NCBI GenBank assembly: GCA_014607495.2
Contig: CP053159.1
Coordinates: 12,345,501-12,409,500, forward strand
From: Carposina sasakii
Taxonomy: Eukaryota > Arthropoda > Insecta > Lepidoptera > Carposinidae
DNA length: 64,000 bases
Direction: 5' to 3'
The position numbers were made by a program, and so were the translations under genes. Below are positions 57,928 to 64,000 of this stretch, one piece after another. The notes beneath the pieces are model-generated. The model did not search any database, was not told the origin of the DNA, and saw only the letters and a program-made list of their open reading frames with translations. Each line of letters begins with the position of its first letter. Position 1 is the stretch's first letter.

Positions 57928-57998
57928 TAAGTTGGTCTTCTTATTATCTGTAAAATAAAAAATCAGCTCTAAAATTGTCTTCTTATTATCTGTGAAAT
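57916..57998. repeat. Imperfect ~42-bp tandem duplication
   Basis: AAAAATCAGCTCTAA then TTGGTCTTCTTATTATCTG occurs twice with few differences. The first unit overlaps the end of the MITE, so part of the MITE terminus was duplicated with its flank. Confidence 0.8.
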
Positions 57999-58355
57999 AG
58001 GTGGCGTCTATTTACAGTTGGTAAAAAAGATGACGAGCTATACCGCTATATGACGGTGCCGGTATCCTAGGAAACCACAGCCGCACTTAACAACGAAACA
58101 AATGTAACAATAGCCCTCATGGTGCAGCTCATCTCGAAAGGGATTAAGAGTCCTAGTTTATGTATGTAATTATTAAACAAGCATCAAAGATAAAGCCTTT
58201 GTTCCGTGTTTCAAAATAGCGACCAAATAAATAGACCTCAGTCACACCAGGTCTTGACACAATCGCTTATATGAAAGTAGGTACTCATTATGTTAGCATA
58301 ATATCAGCAATATTATTTCGTACCGCATATTTTGTGGCTGATGCAGAGACTAAAT
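57999..58355. other. Unannotated DNA
   Basis: Nothing recognised. Confidence 0.4.
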
Positions 58356-58405
58356 AATATTACGGATATTGAGGTATCATCATATACCTCCATATCCGTA
58401 ATATT
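58356..58405. repeat. 50-bp near-perfect hairpin
   Basis: 22-nt arms (AATATTACGGATATTGAGGT and ACCTCCATATCCGTAATATT) with one mismatch and a 6-nt loop. It could be a MITE remnant or small-RNA hairpin. Confidence 0.8.
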
Positions 58406-58734
58406 ATATTATTGGACTAAGATATGCCTACCACTACATGAATTTTGGCTACCAGTTTAAGGATCGATAAATCATCTACGTAAATTTTTACAGCGGTGTA
58501 ACAGGCGTCTGAAATTCACCAAATCTAATACCACAGCCTATTCCAACCCCGGAGGCAACGCAGCGTGACAGCCTTAATAACTAAACAGAATTGATTACGT
58601 CCCCCAGGTATGCGTGCGCTGTGCCCTTAACTTCAGATACCTACAGCTGCAGCCTTCAGAACTGTGTTATCCTATTGATTATTTACGCAATTTAGTTTTA
58701 GATAATATATAAAATTAATGATATAGTTTAAAGA

Positions 58735-58850
58735 ACTCAGGAGACTTGTCTTAGGTGACAAGCCAGCAACTAGTCTATGCAAAACATAGCTCCAGGATCT
58801 CCATCGTGATCTTGTAGTTTTAGCTGCCACATTGTGTAAACAAAATCGTG
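58735..58850 (+). repeat. Family R fragment
   Basis: CAAGCCAGCAACTAGTC, CAGGATCTCCATCGTGATC and TTGTAGTTTTAGCTGCC resemble parts of the family near 5930-5960 and 41380-41420. Weak. Confidence 0.4.
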
Positions 58851-60704
58851 TATAATTGTAATTGTGCTAATCTTAAATATTTTTTTTGTCAATGGTAAAC
58901 AATATTAGATGTAAATAACAAGAAAATTCATAAATTAGGTTTTTCGGTAATATATAATGTTATTGGCCACACATTAACTAAAACTCATTTGTTACACGAG
59001 TAGACTATCCAAAGGACTCAAAATATCATTAAATTTTCTATTATTGAAATTATCAAGCTCATTTTCTATTTCCCCATCTTCCAGTGGATTGCTCTCAACC
59101 ACCACCCTATTGATTGTCACGACTATAAGATTTATATGACGCGTCAAAATAATATTAAAGTATAAAATTTCATCACTTCACATTCCAATAAATCATAGTT
59201 AAAGACGTCCCCCAGATTCAACATTCAAAAAGACCCTTTCCAGAAATTTCCTGAAAAATCAACTGTTTCCCTTCAAAAAGGGGCAAAAATGGAATGTGAA
59301 AAATCGACATTTAATAGGAGACCGGCTATTTCGCAAATGGAGTAACCTAGCAAACTTTATTTTCAGCTTACGAGAACCATATCTTAAAGGGATAAGAAGT
59401 ATATTAGGATATTGCGCAGTATGATGTTTTGTAGAAGTTGGTTAACTTTAGGGTGATGATTTACAAGTTCAGCATAGGGTCACACTTGAGGGTGTTGGTA
59501 GTACATTTTTCAATGAGACCTTTTTATTTTACTAAGTTGATCATTAGCAGCTGTTTGGGTGATAAATATATATTTTTACTCTCTTCGTGCTTCTGCATTA
59601 TATTTTTTTAATCTTTACCAAAACTGATAGATATAGTTAGTCATGGCGACTGTAGTTGTCTATGATCGCAATCGTGAGTCGTAAGATTCAAAAGTCAGCA
59701 GATATAGCTTTTAATTTTTTTTTTCATTAACAATAAGAGTTAGACATTCCTGACCTCTGACCCATTTTTCTCCCACAAATGTACCTAAATCATGCAGAGC
59801 CAGGAAACAAGAAAGTACCAAACCGAAAATAAAATCTTTCCTAGGACATTAACAATTCAAACAGTTTCGTGTGTAATAAATTAGCCCGCGCCATTCACAA
59901 CACGAGGTAATCTCACAACGATACTACTTCACATTTCCCACCGCGTCAAGTTATAAGAGAATGCGATATTATCTTGATGGTTTTTATTGTTATATTCTAA
60001 TCTTTTCGTCTTCCAGTTAGACCTAAGAAGTTCTTATCCAACTTCTAACTTAAGAACACACCTTCTTATAATTATCTTTAATGATATTAAAAGACACATC
60101 TCATTAAAAAAAAAAACTAACTTAAATTTGTGTAAAGCAAAGATTAAAGTGGAGTTCGAATGACGATAATCACCTTCTTGTTTTTGTCCCATTTTATAGT
60201 CGGTTTATTACGTCGATGTTTTCATCATCTTGATCACTCTACATACGCGAAAAAGCAATTTAAAGGTACCAAATAATATTAAACACGCGATAATTCTCAA
60301 CTAGTACACTCCTATCATTTATCATCTACTCAAATTTCAATCACAGTCCACCATTGAAAATAAGCCTTGGTTCGAAGAAAACAAAGTAATACCATCTCTC
60401 ATTGTAGTGCTTTCAAGGGAAACGTTACCTCTAAGAATACTGGCGTTAATACCCGCCATACCAACACTGGCGTTAGTAATACCCGCCACATCTTCTTCAT
60501 TCCACCACACCGCACGGAATGTTTCCCTTGACTTCCTGTGTGCCGCTTCCTGGAGACGTCACACGCGTTGTTTGATACATAACACAGCTTAGTACCTTTT
60601 AGCTCCTTCTAGAAGTATTACAATTTGTTTGGTCAATATTTGGCTAGCCATGATTTGTGGAGATAAGCTTACGTTTACTGCATTTTAGGTTCATAGTTGG
60701 ATAG
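58851..60704. other. Unannotated AT-rich DNA
   Basis: A short duplicated phrase (GGCGTTA...ATACCCGCCA) at 60441-60489. The plus ORF at 60407-60592 crosses it and has no recognisable family. Confidence 0.35.
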
Positions 60705-60829
60705 TGGTTAGCTGAGCCTATCTGATCTATCTGAAGGATAGTCAGTCACTATCCTGATCGAGCTTTAGAGAAAAACAGCATTAAATTTATCCTTTAGATA
60801 GGCTTTCTGACTGATAGAAAAATCGGCCC
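60705..60829. mobile_element. PIF/Harbinger-like hairpin MITE, copy 3, degraded left end
   Basis: CTATCTGAAGGATAG at the left, CAGCATTAAATTTATCCTTT and GAAAAATCGGCCC at the right, as in 57781-57927. The left terminus is not recognisable. Confidence 0.6.
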
Positions 60830-61002
60830 ATAGGCGAATAAATAAATAATTGTACACGTGCAACTTGTATTCCAATAACATGAGTCAATATAAATAATCT
60901 GAATTTGGGTCAGCGAAGCCTTTGAAGCTGTTGAGTTAGAAAACAAATTAATTTCAGAATCCCAAAACTGGGAAGCCAAGTTGCTTCGGGTCGAATCCAT
61001 TA
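60794..61002 (-). CDS. Possible terminal exon, unrecognised protein
   Basis: An acceptor-like T-tract with AG (61003-61004) is followed two bases later by ATG at 61000. The first ~34 residues (MDSTRSNLASQFWDSEINLF then SNSTASKASLTQIQ) look coding. Beyond that the frame becomes AT-driven and runs into the MITE at 60829. No family is recognised. It may be a gene fragment or chance. Confidence 0.2.
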
Positions 61003-61059
61003 CTAAAAAAATATAGGTAGATACAATAAAATTTACTTCGTTTTTACTAACGTGCAAGT

Positions 61060-61240
61060 TTTATTTAACGGACCTGGGCCGAACAACGAAGTCAAATGCA
61101 TCCAGACAGGCCGGCAAACACTAACTGGATGCCTAGAGACGGAAACTGGCGTTGAGGAAGACCCAGGACAAGATGGAGAGAAGACACGAATAAGCTTGGA
61201 GCGGAGAGGCCTTTGCCTAGTATTGGGTGTAAGCTATTGA
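61060..61240 (+). mobile_element. Possible LINE ORF2 3' fragment
   Basis: GAAGACCCAGGACAAGATGG and GGAGCGGAGAGGCCTTTGCC resemble the end of RTE-like ORF2 genes, where W-S/R-GEAFA precedes the stop. The match is to general family layout only and the frame is broken. Confidence 0.3.
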
Positions 61241-61404
61241 ATATCAAGGCAATAAAATAAGATGCCTAAACATATCCATAGAGTACAGTCGTGAGTTCAC
61301 AGAATTCCTAGTTTCTAGATTCATAAATCAGCTGACCTAATACCAATCGACATCTTAATTAAGATTCATGTCAAACTCCACAAGACCTATTACTGGATTC
61401 GAGG

Positions 61405-61505
61405 GACATATCGATATGCGGGCATCGATATGTCATTCAGCATTAGTCTCGATTACATAACGATTTTTATCGATCACTTTGACAATTGACATGTCAACTT
61501 GTCAA
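61405..61505. promoter_or_regulatory. Promoter-like cluster of ATCGAT motifs
   Basis: A perfect 11-bp inverted repeat, GACATATCGAT (61405-61415) and ATCGATATGTC (61424-61434), contains TATCGATA-type sites. Another ATCGAT is at 61469-61474, and TGACAATTGACATGTCAACT follows. TATCGATA is the DREF-type element of insect housekeeping promoters (established in Drosophila); its role here is inferred. Confidence 0.35.
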
Positions 61506-61576
61506 CGGAACGATTGTGAAAGAGCGGGCTTTTGTAGATAGGGTAATTAATTTTATTCTAGGAACTAAATTAATAC

Positions 61577-61613
61577 ATGGTCATTCAACTGTCTTTTGTT
61601 GTATTTGATACGG
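61577..61613 (+). CDS. Hypothetical first coding exon
   Basis: An ATG about 75 bp downstream of the ATCGAT cluster opens MVIQLSFVVFDT and a split Gly codon at a consensus donor GG|GTAAGC (61614). There is no recognised protein and no identified next exon, so it is offered only because promoter-like motifs, ATG and donor are in the right order. Confidence 0.15.
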
Positions 61614-62909
61614 GTAAGCTTGTGTTTTAGTTGATTCCGATTAATATAGCATTATTCATTGCAAAGATATGCAATGTGAAAGTTTCAGAACAAGCCATCA
61701 TCGTTTACTATTGTGAATGCATTTAATTATAGAAGTGATGGCTTAATATTCCGTATACCCATCTACGGGAACAGGTAAAATGGAAATACCACATTTTATC
61801 AAAACTGCTTGACATTATGGAGAAGATGGCATGTGTATAAATTTCTATGTAGGTAGTTTGATTTATCACCATGTGTATTTTGCAAGAACAGTAAATTTTC
61901 TTTATGAGTAGAGCTCCTTAATCGTTCAATCAAAAGCTAAATTTCCAACAACTTTGTACCTTCTAAATATAAAAGACTTAAAATACAATTCTCCACAATT
62001 ATTTGCTTTAAGTAAAGCAATAAAGTTTGCGCCCTAAAAAAACCGTCCATCCGTCCATCACTGATAAGCGTACCCTTAATTTCCAAATAGGCCCTAACGC
62101 CTCAATTGTACCCGCAATTGAAGGAATAAACAACTGTGAATTGTTTCCACACGCCAAACTGCAATTACCCTGTTTACGTATATATTACTAGAATTAATAA
62201 AGGAAGTGCTGCCACTGTGGGACATTGAGATAACTATCTGTGAACTAGTTTCATTATTTTCGGAAGCCGGACAAGAGATACGATTTCGTTCATTGCTTTT
62301 ATTCGGTGGAAGTACTTTTATGGTGTTGTTAAGTGATTATGGACATAGAAAAACTAAACTTCTAATTATGTTCTGGTGGGAAAGAGCTACAATGAAAAGT
62401 TTCACATATTTTTAAAAAAATCCGATAGATTTTTTTTATGTAGTGGCTGTATCCTAATTTTTATCCAAGTAATTTCCATTATTATTAATATTAGAAAAAG
62501 ACATTTTATAAAATCTAATTTAGATTTTAACTCTGAACACTTTATTTCAAAGTTTTCTAAAATAATATATCTCTTAGCTTAATTAGACTGCTTGTGACTC
62601 ACCTAATTCTGTCGTTAAAATGAACGTTTATTTCTCTATATTAATATGTTTGCATAAAATATCGTTTTCCCAGATATAACTCCGAACCGAATTGAGCTGA
62701 CTGATCGCCCTTATTCGCAAAGTACCTAAGTAAAATAACACAATAATAAGGGCAATGAATAAAATTGGTTTACATTACAATAAATTTACAACAGAACGTT
62801 AACGCGCCATAAAATTTAAAAATAAAAGATAAAACATTGTTATTCCTCTTTATTAAATCATAAATTGAAGCGTTTAACACCTTTACGACCAAAACACACA
62901 AAACGCAGT

Positions 62910-63071
62910 ATGGCCACAAAAGTGGAAAGGCAAATATTAGCGGCCTATCAACAGATTTATGGCCATTTACAATCTGTCTCGGTTTTTGAGGAAGTGATAA
63001 AAAAATTAAGGTGTGGTAAGCGACGTGGAAAAAGTTTACTTTTCTCTTCTGGGAACCGTAGGCATATATAA
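62910..63071 (+). CDS. Small ORF, 53 codons, unrecognised
   Basis: MATKVERQILAAYQQIYGHL then QSVSVFEEVIKKLRCG is protein-like and would form helices. The ATG follows GCAG, with a G after it. The frame is also open upstream (RLTPLRPKHTKRS) before a stop. Possible donors at 63011 (AAG|GTGTGG) or 63016 (GTG|GTAAGC) would make it an internal or first exon. No family recognised. Confidence 0.25.
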   Translation: MATKVERQILAAYQQIYGHLQSVSVFEEVIKKLRCGKRRGKSLLFSSGNRRHI

Positions 63072-63496
63072 GTACCTACCCATATTTGTTACGCGATTAC
63101 ATCGTTAAGAATTATTTCTAGTTCTATTTAGTCATACATACAGCTGAGGGGATTCGATAGAAAATAATTAAATTAAAATTGACATGTGAATGATATCTCG
63201 TAGATAGACCATACGTCAAAATGAGCTAAGCGCTTTTTACATAGAGAAATACTATGAAGTAAATGTATTTATTTATTAATAAGAAACCTAAGTGCTTTTT
63301 GTTTAATAACTAATCAAACTTCGATGCGAATTTATGGTTCCTGTTTGCTTTCTTCCTATTTATAAAGATGCGTTCATTAGTGTCTCTCGTGAATATATAA
63401 TATACAAAATATGAGCAGACATATAACACTTTAGTATGATTAGACTATATCCTTTGGTTTTATAACGTTACTACATCTTTTACAAGGTAATAATAG
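63072..63496. other. Unannotated DNA
   Basis: Nothing recognised. Confidence 0.4.
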
Positions 63497-63683
63497 CCCC
63501 CTTATTACCTAACTAGCAAAAGCAAAGCGATAGCGAAAATTGTACAAAAATCGCTGATTGCTTGTCAAATTCGTATTACGTAAAGTGAATTTCAAAGGAA
63601 GTTTGACGTTTCATGGCGAATATTGTACAATTTTCGCTATCGCTTTGCTTCGGCTTTGCTATTGCTTTTACGTAATCAGGGGG
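63497..63683. mobile_element. MITE with long inverted arms, 187 bp
   Basis: CCCCCTTATTAC at the left and GTAATCAGGGGG at the right, with inner arms AGCAAAGCGATAGCGAAAAT and ATTTTCGCTATCGCTTTGCT perfectly inverse, followed by TGTACAA on both sides. Flanks show no clear target duplication. Confidence 0.8.
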
Positions 63684-63922
63684 TTGAATTCTACCAAAAC
63701 TAATATCAAAAAGAAAGGCTAAGCCTCCCTAACGAAGTTCTACTTACGAAGGGACGTAAAAAGCAAAAAGGTTTGTTTATTTATCCCCATAGGTGCCTTT
63801 GATGGATAAAAGCGATTGTTTGTTAGTTTTGTACGGAACCCGGCTTTGATAGTAACATGATATGGTTACACTAGAAAATACTTTTCTCTCCTTTTCTTCA
63901 GTTCGCGTATACTTTAAGTGAA

Positions 63923-64000
63923 ATGACGTGTGCTCGTAGGTTCATGTTTATTGTGACACTTTTGTTTTGGCGTTGCAATGGCGAAACATCTTTTTTTGTA
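63923..64000 (+). CDS. Possible start of a secreted protein, cut by the window end
   Basis: ATG at 63923 opens 26 codons to the last base: MTCARRFMFIVTLLFWRCNG then ETSFFV. Basic residues followed by a hydrophobic core and small residues (CNG) resemble a signal peptide. An insect initiator-like TTCAGTT lies at 63897-63903, 20 bp upstream. No family can be assigned from so short a stretch, and it could be chance. Confidence 0.3.
   Translation, partial: MTCARRFMFIVTLLFWRCNGETSFFV

Overview
This 64 kb window looks like gene-poor, AT-rich nuclear DNA of an insect, most likely a moth or butterfly. The main clue is the repeat content: short Helitrons with a TC start and a hairpin just before a CTAG end, RTE-clade retrotransposon tails ending in (ATG)n or (AAG)n, several tRNA-derived SINEs, and many hairpin MITEs. 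There is no bacterial gene organisation. No complete host gene could be identified. The only long open frame is the reverse transcriptase of a damaged LINE.

Layout. 0-9 kb is dense in repeats: a palindromic mariner-type MITE, SINEs, Helitrons, RTE fragments, and a 5'-truncated CR1/L2-like LINE (6.08-8.25 kb). The LINE sits inside a smaller RTE-derived repeat whose two halves lie at 5.96-6.08 kb and 8.25-8.41 kb. 9-23 kb is mostly unannotatable AT-rich DNA carrying isolated SINEs and MITEs. 23.3-23.8 kb holds the frameshifted C-terminal end of a pogo/Tigger-like transposase with a CxxC zinc-finger tail. 24.07-24.96 kb is a head-to-tail duplication in which the second unit is a shortened mosaic of the first. 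26-34 kb has a 102-bp direct repeat, SINE/LINE tails, a Helitron split by a SINE, a TTAA-flanked MITE and two unexplained ORFs. 34-40 kb is sparse. 40.5-44.1 kb is again repeat-dense: a Helitron split by a 494-bp insert with 9-bp direct repeats, a LINE tail, a SINE, and two near-identical 385-bp mariner-type MITEs in inverted orientation. 44-64 kb is sparse, with PIF/Harbinger-like and other hairpin MITEs.

The last 4 kb holds the best hints of host genes: a promoter-like cluster of ATCGAT motifs at 61.4 kb, a possible first exon with a consensus splice donor, a 53-codon ORF, and a signal-peptide-like ORF that starts at 63923 and runs off the end of the window. These are hypotheses.

The genes do not form a pathway. 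What interacts is layers of mobile elements: nested insertions give relative ages, and most copies are non-autonomous or dead. All boundaries and identities were read by eye. Family names beyond the superfamily level were not checked against any database.
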